From: Polytrichum commune
Lineage: Eukaryota; Streptophyta; Polytrichopsida; Polytrichales; Polytrichaceae
NCBI GenBank assembly: GCA_950295325.1
Contig: OX485803.1
Location: 7,874,001 to 7,938,000, forward strand
Reading direction: 5' to 3'
DNA length: 64,000 nucleotides
Shown: piece by piece, positions 50,201 through 60,059 of the stretch
Layout of the letters: each line of letters begins with the position of its first letter
How positions within the stretch are numbered: position 1 is the stretch's first letter
Translations under genes and position numbers: made by a program
The notes under the pieces: model-generated
Seen by the model: only the letters and a program-made list of their open reading frames with translations
Database searches by the model: none
What the model was told of the DNA's origin: nothing

Positions 50201-53200
50201 AACCTGCCATTATCTGCTCAGGAGCAATAAAATCTGTATGTCAGTGAACTTTTCATCAACATTTCAATCCACACACTCGATCTTCAATCTTCACAACATA
50301 TTAGAGATATCCTCTAACTCAACATAACTTTTGGTTGGGTAGTTCATTGTTTTGCATACAATGCCTTCCATGTTTGGAAAGATTTCGGTGCATGCTTGGA
50401 GGTAGTATTGTAGAGGTTTGAACGAAGAACATTCTATATTGGTTTATTGAGGGTCAAACACATTTTGCATTGCCAAGAGGTACTAAGATGAGTTTGGCCC
50501 TCAATGATCCAGAATAGATAGCTCTTCATTCAAATTCAAACACTACCTCCGAGCATGCACCACAAGTGGAAAGAAAACAATTCATGCTGTACGTAAAACA
50601 ACCAATCAAAAATCATAGGGGACCAACTCCCAATGAAAAATCCTAGTAATTTAAGGGTAACTCTATTGCGCACACCTTAATTCCATCAATATATTTAAAA
50701 CTCTTGGTTGCGAGGACGAATACAATAGATCTTGTGCTGTTCTGACCTTGTGTATTGTGTAATATGGAGCCCAGACGGGTTGCACAGCTTCAAAACGGTC
50801 AAAAAACTCGGATGGAAAGGCAGAAAGGTAGCCTGTTCCAATACTCTTCTGGCATTCTTTCAGAGAATTAACAAGATAGGTCATCTTTTCACGAAGTGCC
50901 ACATTGTGTGTGGTCACCCACATCAACGCTGTTGCACTGAGATAATGACCTGTTGCAATCAACCATGGCAATCATCCAATAAAGATGCAAGTGATTATTT
51001 TATTCAGCATGAAGGATTGATGATTGCCAGAAAAGGGGGAATGAGGTTGGTGTGAAGGGGAGGCTGCCCATATTTGAAAACCAGGATTTCAAAACAGAGA
51101 TCGGTGGGCCAAGGTAAACGAATATTGGTCTTGACGTGTGCCTAACCTTGAGGAGCTTGGTTTCATGGTTGGTTTCCCTTTCTTTTTGATTAGAACCATA
51201 TGTTTTCAACTCTGGTTGAAAATGGAGGTTTTAAGCCTTACAAAACCACTGTCTTGGATTGGAGTTCAAAATGAACATATATACCGGTACCCAATAAAGA
51301 GGGACCGGCCTTGAACCAAGCTCCCCAAGGTTAGGCACATGTTCGCACCAAAATTCTTTTACCTTGGCCCAACGATCTCTGTTTCAAGATCAACATTTTC
51401 AAAATGTGTGTGGCCTCCACATGATGCATTGTTTCATCTGCATTGTTTAGCATGTTGTTCTGACCCACCATCAAGAGTAAAACATATCATTCATCTGCAA
51501 GAGTACAAATTTATTCATCTAAGGGAGAAGGCACAAGGATCAAGAGCAGAATTGAAATCCATTGCTTAAATCCAGATGACCATGAGAGGAGACCATCACA
51601 ATTTTATCAGAGGCGAAAATATCATGTTGAAACAATCAAGTATTGACATAAACATCGTATACTATCAATTGATTTCTACAAAAGTTACATATTTAGTTTA
51701 TCCTCATCAATTATGTGTCATATTATACAAATGCTTTTAAAAAATGATAAATATATTGTGACATAATCATGTCATACACTACTAGGTGTAATTTCTATGA
51801 ACATATCACATAATAATTTCACACTTGGAAGTTTGTGATGGAAGATGACCACTGACCAACAAAGTGTCCACGAAGTTCAGATTGAGGAGATTCCCAGCCG
51901 CCGTATGGGTGACCTGGAGCTTTCAAGTTGGCGACTTGGCGAAAATTCCATATCATGTTGTCCACATCCAGCTCAAGTAAGTATTGTAAGTTTGTCTTTT
52001 GTGCTGCAATGTGTGGTGCGTCTCCTGTAAAGCTCACCTGTGCAGATAACCCAACGCATTGTTCACAAGGCAAATAAAATAACCCAATTCTTCACATCCA
52101 CTGCACAATGTCAATGTGTAGTTAACTGTCTGCAACAAGGCCCTGTAAGGTAGCTGTGTGCTTTTCATGAACTTTTCTATCTGCACCCACTTCTCATAGG
52201 ATATGAAACACCTACTTGCATAATTTGGATTTGCCAATTAGTGTCAATGTTCATTCAACACTTACCAGAAGTAACCAGTAAACCAAATCTTTTAGACTTA
52301 CATACTCCAGAAAATTGTTGTAAAGTATGATGCCCTTATGTGGTTACTCATCTTAATTGGACAACTACATCTAAGTGGTATATAGCAGGCTGGCAGTTAA
52401 AAACAAACACCAAAGGACTGTATGTGTTATGATGAGATTGGACTATGTCCTCAAAATATAGACATAATTCCCGGTTCAATGGTAAATACAAATGGGAGGG
52501 CCTATGTGTTCACTTCAAGAGAAGGTGAATCTGCACTTCGACCTCTTATGACTTTTGCGTCTCAACTTCGCTTCTCAAACTTGAAATGAAAACCTTTGTG
52601 GAGCTACTAATTAGCATTCTCAATTTCGACACAAAGGAAACCAGGAGGGGTAAGACAGAACCCTGAAGTGGTGAAATGAAAAGCTAAAGGTTTAGATTAT
52701 TAAGGAAACACATGTGAATGCAAAACTGCCATGAATACCTTTGGCATTGCTCTCACCTTGTTCAAAGAGACCTCCTTCAACTGCTTGAACCCCGCTGCAA
52801 ATGATGGCTTCGAAACATTTTCTTCAGATAAATTTGATGTCCATGGAATAGAGGAGGAGCTTTTGGAGCTGCCATCATGCTCTAGAGATCCAAGATCGTT
52901 TGTGGAAAGTTTTTCGCCATCGTGCTTCGAACCAGCTGCTCGTTTTCGCGTATACTTAATGAGAGGCTTCGTGATTGTAACCCAAGTCTTTCCCCAATCA
53001 TCAATGTCAAGCAACACCTCGCTTTCGAGATCACCTCCAGAGGTTGAGTCCACTTTTGATGAATCTTTTTGAACCTCAATGTGTTCAAATTCTCCCCCAT
53101 AGCCTTCCAAAACTAGAAACTTCCTGAAGGAGCTTACAAGAGTTGTGATGAATTTTCCACCACCAGCTTCTTCAGGAGTGAGCTTTTCAAGCCCACGGGC

Positions 53201-53338
53201 ACGAAGAGTGTGCGACACGTACGCCGTGGGAACATTTGTGCACTCTTTCGCATGCGACAACGTGGCTCCAACGCATAAGCATATTATCGCGAAGCAGGTC
53301 AAAATTGGGAATTCAAAACTGCGCAAATCCCTCGCCAT
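44278..53338 (-). CDS. Secreted GH127 beta-L-arabinofuranosidase (DUF1680) with AbfB-like tail
   Basis: Twelve exons: 52757-53338, 51857-52037, 50747-50949, 50016-50213, 49358-49429, 48942-49037, 48570-48649, 48175-48250, 47678-47888, 46668-46973, 45953-46042, 44278-45080. All phases agree; 965 aa. The start at 53338 gives a signal peptide (MARDLRSFEFPILTCFAI...SHA), so I preferred it to the in-frame ATG at 53404. The (alpha/alpha)6 catalytic part matches Arabidopsis At5g12950 throughout (ESPQSELRGHFVG, AFPSEFFDRFEAVQPVWAPY, SLNEETGGMNDVLY, FHANTHIP). GH127 key residues are visible: Glu469 (TSVSEFW), Glu487 and Cys489 (NQETCTTY), Cys562/Cys563 (SFWCCYGT); these correspond to the acid/base, zinc ligands and catalytic cysteine of bacterial HypBA1. 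The last ~165 residues (RYLMHNGQDAPILDID, KNFVIAPLYTLRDETY) look like an AbfB-type domain. It probably trims arabinose from cell-wall polymers or glycoproteins. Exon 1 is about 90 residues longer than in Arabidopsis, with a Ser/acidic insert. Confidence 0.95.
45170..45540. repeat. Direct duplication (about 187 bp) in a GH127 intron
   Basis: Copy 1 (45171-45345) and copy 2 (45354-45540) share 'ttttggaa.tt..gaa.gg.gagg', 'tgg.cattgac', 'atgttga', 'ttcatatgcac.ggtgcaa' and 'ggcc.aaactagt'. Both lie in the intron between exons 11 and 12. Confidence 0.6.
46636..46667. repeat. (TA)n(CA)n microsatellite at a GH127 splice donor
   Basis: The run begins two bases inside the intron after exon 10. On the coding strand the donor reads CAG|GTATGTGTGTGTG, followed by (TA)n. 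Confidence 0.9.
49088..49192. mobile_element. Short hairpin MITE in a GH127 intron
   Basis: AAAAGGTCATTATTAGTGAC at the left is mirrored by GCATTATTAGTAACCTTTT at the right, with an AT-rich loop that repeats 'tcactaataat'. It lies in the intron between exons 5 and 6. Confidence 0.6.
49631..49993. mobile_element. Foldback element, copy A (GH127 intron 4)
   Basis: Ends are TAGAATTATCCTTTAA and, inverted, TAGAGTTATCCTTTAA. Almost the whole 363 bp folds back: GGTTGTTTTGCATACAA (49672) pairs with its complement near 49913, and 'ttggttcattggaggcca' pairs with 'tggccctcaatgaacca'. No coding capacity. A second copy in the same orientation lies at 50302-50665. The two copies flank exon 4 (50016-50213). 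Confidence 0.75.
50302..50665. mobile_element. Foldback element, copy B (GH127 intron 3)
   Basis: Diverged direct copy of 49631-49993, with ends TAGAGATATCCTCTAA and, inverted, TAGAGTTACCCTTAA. Shared inner blocks in the same order: 'tgttttgcatacaa', 'ccttccatgtttg', 'tttggccctcaatga', 'cttcattcaaattcaaacact', 'gaccaactccca'. Confidence 0.75.
51045..51435. mobile_element. Inverted-repeat MITE in GH127 intron 2
   Basis: Arms of about 105 bp. The left arm has AACAGAGATCGGTGGGCCAA and TGTGCCTAACCTTGAGGAGC; the right arm on the other strand has AACAGAGATCGTTGGGCCAA and TGTGCCTAACCTTGGGGAGC. The middle is about 150 bp and non-coding. Confidence 0.75.
52320..52520. repeat. Dispersed repeat, copy 3 (GH127 intron 1)
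   Basis: Contains 'ggttactcatcttaattgg', 'gattggactatgtcctcaaa' and 'ggcctatgtg', shared in order with 19440-19880 and in part with 36210-36570. Confidence 0.5.
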
Positions 53339-55589
53339 CTCAACACCTCTATAGTGAACCCTAAATTCTACTAGAGAAGCAGGCAGGCACTCAGTGTCTG
53401 CCAAAAATACATGAAAGGGGCAGACACCTTAACCCCAAGACAATCTTTCGAAATTCGTCAAACCAAGGAAGCTCTCCACATCATTAGGGCTTTTCACTGA
53501 GAATTCTCAGGAGTGGATTTTCCAACACTGGCTCTACCCCCAAGGAAGTGCTTAGTTCGAGAGAGGAAAATTACTCTGTGCACATAAACCCCTTGATTGG
53601 ATGCAAATTTCACAACATATTAGCCCAATCAATCAATCACTCAATCAATCAATCAATCATGTCCAGCTTTCAAATTGCAAAAGGAGACATGATATGACAT
53701 CTGACATTTAAGTTTCCAGAGTACGAGATTCCCTACATGTTCAACCATGGCAAAACAGTGCACAAGGCAACCAGAACTCCAAATGTCACTAAACAGCTAG
53801 AGACATTGACAATTCTCTTGCTAAGTATAGCTCCGTTGGGAGTTCAATCTTGGAAGCCTGAGAATCAAGAGAATCTCAAACTTCACTCACAAATCAAATT
53901 GTCCCCGTACGACGTGGCCATGAAGAAAGTGCAGGAAATTGAGGGGATTGCGTGTGATCATAGTGTAACAGGATGCGAAACGCCTTCCGAATATTGATGA
54001 CGTCGTTCTTCCAGTACAACTTGGGTACACACATGGTTTGCTTCCATGGTTTGTTTGCAGCAACTGCTTGCCAAACAAACAAACTGTCTATGCATCCACC
54101 ACCAAGAAGATTGAGAGGATGCGGTTGGCGTGAATGAGAGATGCTTCTTCACCCTTGATCAAAGCTGCAAACTCAGAGGCAAACCTGAGTGGGGTTTTAA
54201 CTTACTACGAAGCATGGCTGAGGGACAAGATCTCCTATCTCCTATCAAAGGTGGTCCTTTTTGGGTTTCTTGAGGACATCAACAACACATATTATACTGC
54301 ATGTCATGTGGCCCCTGGTGCTTAAGATCTTATCATATGATTAAGGGAATTGTTAAATCGACCACATGGTTTGTTAAAATGACCACATAGACGCGTCACG
54401 TAGTCACATGATTTGTCAAAACTTGATTTTTCATCACACACATGAAGAGGAGCAAGGTATTAGCTATATGTTAGAATTAAAAAACTTGGCCAACTTGGAT
54501 AACAAGTGTGAGCTTAATCGACACCTTACATATTGAATGTGGTTGTTTTAACTAGAGTGTGGTCGATTTAACTATCCCCATGATTAAGGCATAAATGTGT
54601 TGTACAATGGGTATTGAAGGGTCTAGGGCAAGTATGGGGTTGGGGCTAGGAATTCACATGGGATTCTAGTATCTTATTTGCTTTTTGGGTTGGTAAGATG
54701 ATACAGTTGGTGTGAATGAGAGATCACGTTTCTTTGCCCTTGATCAAAGTTGCAAACTCAAATATACACCTCAGTGGGGTTTTATTATGGAGCATGGCTG
54801 AGGGACAAGGTCTATTGTATTATGTCGAAGGTGATTTCTTTTGGGTTTCTTTTGGACATTCAACAATGCATTTTGTATGTAACTTTACCTTGGTGATTAG
54901 GATCTTGTCATAGGATAAAGTCATATATTTAAGGTTATTTCCGGGTATAGGGAAAGTACAGGGTTGGGGCTAGTGTTCACATGAGATTTGTGTCTTTTTT
55001 GCTCCCTAAGTTGTTGAGAATTTACGTAGAAACTTGTAACGTCTCTCAAAAAATTAAGGAAAAAATTAAAGGCAGAATCCACCAACCTTGAGCCTAATAT
55101 ACTTGTAGGAACTAAGTGTTAGTCCTCAAGCATATAGTTAATTGGCTCTCCTTCCATGGTGCTTCCATGCCATTGGGGTGAGTTAAGTGCTCTTAACTTA
55201 CGAGTTGAGAACATTGTGTAACACCATAGTCCCTACTAGTGGGTAACTCCCCTTTACCTTAAAGATCTTATTAGATCTCCCAAGGTGGAATCAGAGTCTA
55301 GTTGAATTTAGAGTCCTCTAGTCTTACATATAGTAAAGTCTAGTTGGAATTAGAGTTAGCAATGGTAATTAATAAATAAACACACATTGCACACCTCCCC
55401 ACTTAGAAATGAACGTCTACGTTCATGTACTTTAAACCTCAAATTGTAGTGCATCAAAACAATAGTCAAGACCAACACTTAACTTAAACCAAGCCATGGG
55501 ATCTATATCGATACCCATGCTCCATGCCACTCACAGGGTGAGACAATTTTAAAATAATGCCTCGTTTACAAGATCTTGTGCAAGCCAAA
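53339..55589. other. Upstream flank of GH127 and intergenic DNA
   Basis: Promoter and 5' UTR of GH127 probably lie next to 53338. An (AATC)n run sits at 53626-53658. An 86-codon plus-strand frame at 53737-53997 has no recognisable domain. 54.9-55.6 kb shows nothing structured beyond the end of the LINE. Confidence 0.35.
54125..54920. repeat. Two diverged direct copies of a ~205-bp segment
   Basis: Copy 1 (54130-54332) and copy 2 (54711-54915) share 'gtgaatgagagat', 'cccttgatcaaag.tgcaaact', 'ctcagtggggttttaa', 'gcatggctgagggacaag' and 'tttttgggtttctt'. Copy 1 is open on the plus strand for 63 codons; copy 2 shifts frame. A shorter relative is at 44205-44275. Function unknown; it may be a gene fragment. 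Confidence 0.6.
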
Positions 55590-56096
55590 AAAAATGAATG
55601 TGCACTTACCATCAAGATACCTTTCATCCTAAATGTTTAATGCGTAGGTTGGACTCCCATGGTTCCATTGCCTTGACTATCCATTTGCAGAGCAAGCTAG
55701 TTTTGGCTACCTCTGGATCCACTAGGCCTAGTCCATCATTTTTCCTCTTCATGCAACAAATTCTCCAACTTACCCTAGTGCGGGTTTGTTGTTCCTTCCC
55801 TAACCAGAGATAATCTCGGATTGCACCCTTGATTTTCCTAAGAATTTTATTTGATCCCCCCACACACAGTAATAAAGAACCAAAGTGTAGAGAGTAGAAT
55901 GATTGCATATGACTACCCTACCTGCCAAAGAGAGGTTCATAGAGCTCCAATAGTCAAGCTTTTTGGCAATCTTAGAGTTAAGGAAATGGTCAATATCTAG
56001 AATGAGATTAAGTTCAAAAGGGGTACCTAACAATTTGGAAAAGATCTCCCTCCTCTGCCCATCACCAATTGTAACCACCAACCATTTTGGCTTGTG

Positions 56097-56111
56097 CGTA
56101 TATTTATCAAA
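56097..56111. repeat. Target-site duplication, left copy
   Basis: CGTATATTTATCAAA, identical to 57731-57745. Removing the insert and one copy restores reading of the older LINE ORF2. Confidence 0.85.
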
Positions 56112-57730
56112 AGAAGAAGAGAAACTTCGGTCTTCGTTAGGAGGCCGACGTGAATGAAGTGTCTGTTCGTTCCACCCCTAGACCTAAGCCCATTGGGCAG
56201 AGGAATAGAGGTATAGAACTACTTCCCCCTTTCGAGAGTAGACACTATAGTCACAAGTAACCAATAACAGATAGAACCAATACCCAATAAGGATTGGTTA
56301 GTCTTGGATTTGTTTGGTGCAAGGTTTTAAATCTTGGTGCTTTAGATTCTAGTGGGTGTGTTTGCATAAGTATTGGGAGTGTGATGTTTATGTCACCTAG
56401 CAGTCCGTCTTTCGCGTGGCAGGGGGAATTGTGTCCGTTACCGATATATACTAATGTGATTTTAATTATTATATTTTTAGTATTTATTTATTATTTATTT
56501 GTTGACTAGGGGGGGTCTTGTAATTGAGGTAGAGGTTGATTATTTTCTAATCTTCTTTTGTGGAGGAGGATGGACATGGCATATTGTATGGCAATGGTGT
56601 TTATGTTTTTAAAGGTGTTTCGAATGGCTGACATAGGTAGTTTGAATTTGTCTTCAAGTATTTTCATTGATGGGGTGTGTGTTGCAGCTCTAGCGCCTGC
56701 CGTAATAACGATGATCGGGTCAATTTTCCAGCCTTTAGCGGCTATGTTTTCTATTAAGGGTCTATATTTGTTAGCTTTAGCTTCAAGTGTTTCCGATGAG
56801 AATCTGTCGTTACAGTATGTGAATTCAATGAATTGTATGATAAGATTTGGTCAATATTTGTGGGTGGTTCGTTTTGGTATGGCAACCCTTTAACGCAGAG
56901 GATGTCGGGTCTAAATCAGGCGTTATAATGGCATCTTTGGGTTCCACATGTACATGGTAATAGCCAGTTAGGGACGGTGTTTTCTTGGGGGTTATTATTG
57001 AATGTACCAGCATTCATGAGAGTGTAACATCTGGATTTTTCGGACGATATTAGCATTTTTCTTATTTCCCATACAACTTTGTTATGTCTTAATCAGGCGT
57101 TATAATGGCATCTTTGGGTTCCACATGTACATGGTAATAGCCAGTTAGGGACGGTGTTTTCTTGGGGGTTATTATTGAATGTACCAGCATTCATGAGAGT
57201 GTAACATCTGGATTTTTCGGACGATATTAGCATTTTTCTTATTTCCCATACAACTTTGTTATGTCTTTTAACGTGAAGTGAGTATATATGTTGTTGTCTA
57301 CATGTAAGTAGTACGTGTAGCCACGTGTCTGGTTCATATGAGTTACAGATAGGACAAGTAATGGTAGGGTATCTTTGCCTGCCAAAGAAGAGTTGTTTTC
57401 TGGCGTGGCCCATGTAAGTTCCCGTACGAAATTTGATGAGGCAAGATTTTTGTTTGTCTGTAATATTAGGGTTGTTCCAGAATTCATTGGAGAGTTCTTT
57501 GTCGATGTTTGCATTTCCTATCCATTTATGGATATTAGGGGTGTGTGTGGCCATAGGTTCTAGGTTTTTTATTCTATCGTATTTTATAATTTGTTTTTCT
57601 AGGAATCTAACGAGACCTTTGTCTGGTGTGTCTATCATGGAGGGCCATTCGTCTTTTTGATAGTAGTATGGTATAACGTGGGCATGTTCGAATGGATGTA
57701 TAGCGTTTTCATGAGGTAGGCCTAGGCCTT
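56112..57730 (-). mobile_element. 5'-truncated LINE with restriction-like endonuclease tail, inserted in the older LINE
   Basis: Flanked by an exact 15-bp direct repeat (56097-56111 and 57731-57745). From 57719 the minus strand is open (HPFEHAHVIPYYYQKDEWPS..., 181 codons from 57638). It carries a zinc motif CPICNSYEPDTWLHVLLTC (CX2CX9HX4C), then KRHNKVVWEIRKML and CTCGTQRCH. After a 177-bp duplication and a frameshift the rest follows: RPDILCVKGLPYQ, IQFIEFTYCNDRF, WKIDPIIVITAGARAATH and INTIAIQYAMSILLHKRR (to about 56530). A CCHC motif followed by a PD-x(n)-E-type domain at the C-terminus is the arrangement of R2-like (RLE-type) LINEs. The RT domain is missing, as expected for 5' truncation. 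56530-56112 would be the 3' UTR. Confidence 0.75.
56914..57267. repeat. Perfect 177-bp tandem duplication
   Basis: 56914-57090 and 57091-57267 read identical base for base, from 'aatcaggcgttataatgg' to 'caactttgttatgtctt'. The duplication lies inside the RLE-type LINE fragment and breaks its frame after CGTQRCHYNA. Confidence 0.9.
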
Positions 57731-57745
57731 CGTATATTTATCAAA
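57731..57745. repeat. Target-site duplication, right copy
   Basis: CGTATATTTATCAAA, the same 15 bases as 56097-56111, directly outside the other end of the inserted fragment. Confidence 0.85.
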
Positions 57746-60059
57746 CTAGTATGTGCACAACTTCGCCCAGTTAATCTCCATCCCTGAGGCTTCGTTAAAG
57801 AGTTTTAATTAGCAAATGCACTAGTTCATCCACGTACCTTCTATCCCCTCTAATCATAAACGAGGAGTCATCCGCATATTGTGATATGCATTGTTGTTTC
57901 CCCCCCCCGGTAGGGTAGTCCCTTTAATTCTACCCTCTAGGACTACTTTCTTAATGGTATGCATAAGCATCTCCCCTGTAATGAGAAATAGGTAGGGTGC
58001 AAGAGGGCATCCTTGTCTAAACCCCTCTTTTGATTTTGAAGTTGGTACCAGGGCTACTGTTAAGATTGACTACGGCAAATGCGCTTCCAAACAAAAGTCT
58101 AACCCACCCAATGAATTTCTCATTGATTCCGAACATATACATTGCATGGAACAAGAATCTTGATGACACTTTATCGTAGGCCTTTGAGAAATCTAATTTT
58201 AGAAAGACCGTTGGTTGTCTAGAGGCCTTGGCCCAATGCAGGGTCTCTTGTGTTAATACTATGTTGTCTAAAATGAACCTTAAGGGTAAAAAAACCGTTT
58301 GCTACGGGCTATTCACGTCTCTTAGCATTGGTTGAAGCCGCAATTATAATGTTTTGGCAAAAATCTTGTAATTAGCCGTAAGTAGGGTATTAGGTCGCCA
58401 AGAGTTTAAGTCCTTAGTATCCCCTTCCTTGAGGATGAGGCTGATAAGTCCCTTTGTGACCCCTTCGTGTAGAGCTCCACTTTTAATCCCCTTGAAAAAA
58501 ATCGTGATAAAAGTCTTGTCCAATTGTATGTCATAGCTGCTGAAATAATTCTATCGGGTTCCCATCATGTCCAGGTGTTTTTCCTTTAGCCATGAAAGTT
58601 ACTACTTTACTTAGCTCCTCCTCGGTAATTTCTCTAGAGAGGTTCTCATTCATGGCGTCCGTAAATGTGCTAGTAAGTCCCTCAAAGACCTTTCTTATGG
58701 CTACCTCCGACACTTTTTAATGTTTGTATAAGTTTGTATAGAAGACAAGGCAAATCTTTGCTAGGTCCTTCACCTTCGTATAACTTCGCCCGTGACTATC
58801 CTTTAGTTCCGAGATAATTGCCTGAGATTTTTTTGTCTGACGGATTTAAAAAAATCCTTGGTACCTTTGTCTCCTACCTTTTGCCATTTGACCCTTGATC
58901 TAATTGCTGCCCCTCTAGCTTTGCTACCTTCTATATCCTCTAGCATATTCCAAAGTCAGTTAACCTCACCTTTCTTATCAACGTTGTAGACATCATCGTG
59001 TACAACCGCGGTTGCTAACTCCAAGTTGGCCCTTGTGTCTAACTTCACCCTCTTAAACTGATGTACTTTTTGTTTACTCATTCGTCTGTACATTTTGGTG
59101 ATATGCCTAAGTTTATAGAAGAAGGACGCGTCCCTCGGGCATCTATTCCATCGCTCTTTTAACATGTCAATGGTTTCCCCTTGCAAATATGAAACATTCC
59201 ACTTAAATAACGTTTGCTTATGTTCTCCGCTGCCAATATTAATTTCTATTAGAAGCGGTGAGTGGTCGGACCCGACCGGGTACCCATGGATGAAATATGG
59301 CCTTTGGTGTATTCCCAGCCAACTATGCAATGGAGTATAGAATTTATCTAGCCTAGCCATACACCTAGCCTTGCCATGTTGTCCATTATTCCAAGAGAAT
59401 CTGGGCCCTCCTTGATGGTTAAAGGAGTCGTGTATTTGAAAGGCACAAAAAGCCCATTTCATGTGAGCCTTTCTAGGTCATTGATAGCCCTACCATAGTC
59501 ATTGGATTTATCCTCAAGTCTCTCCGTCATGTTGAAGTCCCCCTTATTATCCATTCACAATCTTTTGGTAAGGCATCTAACATGATGTGCCATAGGTGCC
59601 TGCACTCTGTTGGGATGTTTGGGGCATATATGCATGCAAGTCCAATACTCCACCCTCTATGCCTTGAATTTTTATCCAAACTACTTTTCATATAGTGTCC
59701 CATGCTCCGTAACTAACCTAGTATATTTGTTTATAAGTAAAATCCCCCCCCTTTGCATGTGGCATCGGGATGAAGCCAACTCCTTTCACCTGGAGCTGCT
59801 TCCAGGATCCAACTGGCACAACCTAGCAAAAGTCTAGATCCTAAGTTTTCCATTGCCTTACCCTTTACTTATGTTCTTAAATCATTACAACATCTACTCT
59901 TGGTGTTAAAGTGCTTAGGAAAAACCTTTCTTTTACAATACTTTCCGGGTCATTTAGTCCCTGAATATTATGCGTGATAATGTTCCATTTCATAACTACA
60001 AATGAAATTATGAGTCCACATAATACTTCTAGTGTCCACCAAGAGGTGACTTGCTTTTA

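Larger units (their letters stand above)
55600..59993 (-). pseudogene. LINE ORF2 remnant: endonuclease and reverse transcriptase
   Basis: The ATG at 59993 begins MKWNIITHNIQGLNDP, the usual start of the endonuclease. 59462-58956 (168 codons open) carries its end (RMARLDKFYTP-like, VGSDHSPLLIEIN). The RT follows: TPGHDGNPIELFQQL (58560), VFLKLDFSKAYDKV (58200) and the active-site box YADDSSF (57860). After the inserted element the same frame resumes with SKLLGTPFELNLILD, KKLDYWSSMNLSLAGRVVIC (55910-56110) and WIVKAMEPWESNL (55660). Stops and shifts occur throughout. The insert at 56112-57730 interrupts it exactly within the thumb/connection segment. Confidence 0.75.

Noticed and set aside
57900-57909. 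C-run in the LINE RT as a functional frameshift site
   Set aside because: The element has many other stops and shifts, so the run is better explained by decay or a read error.
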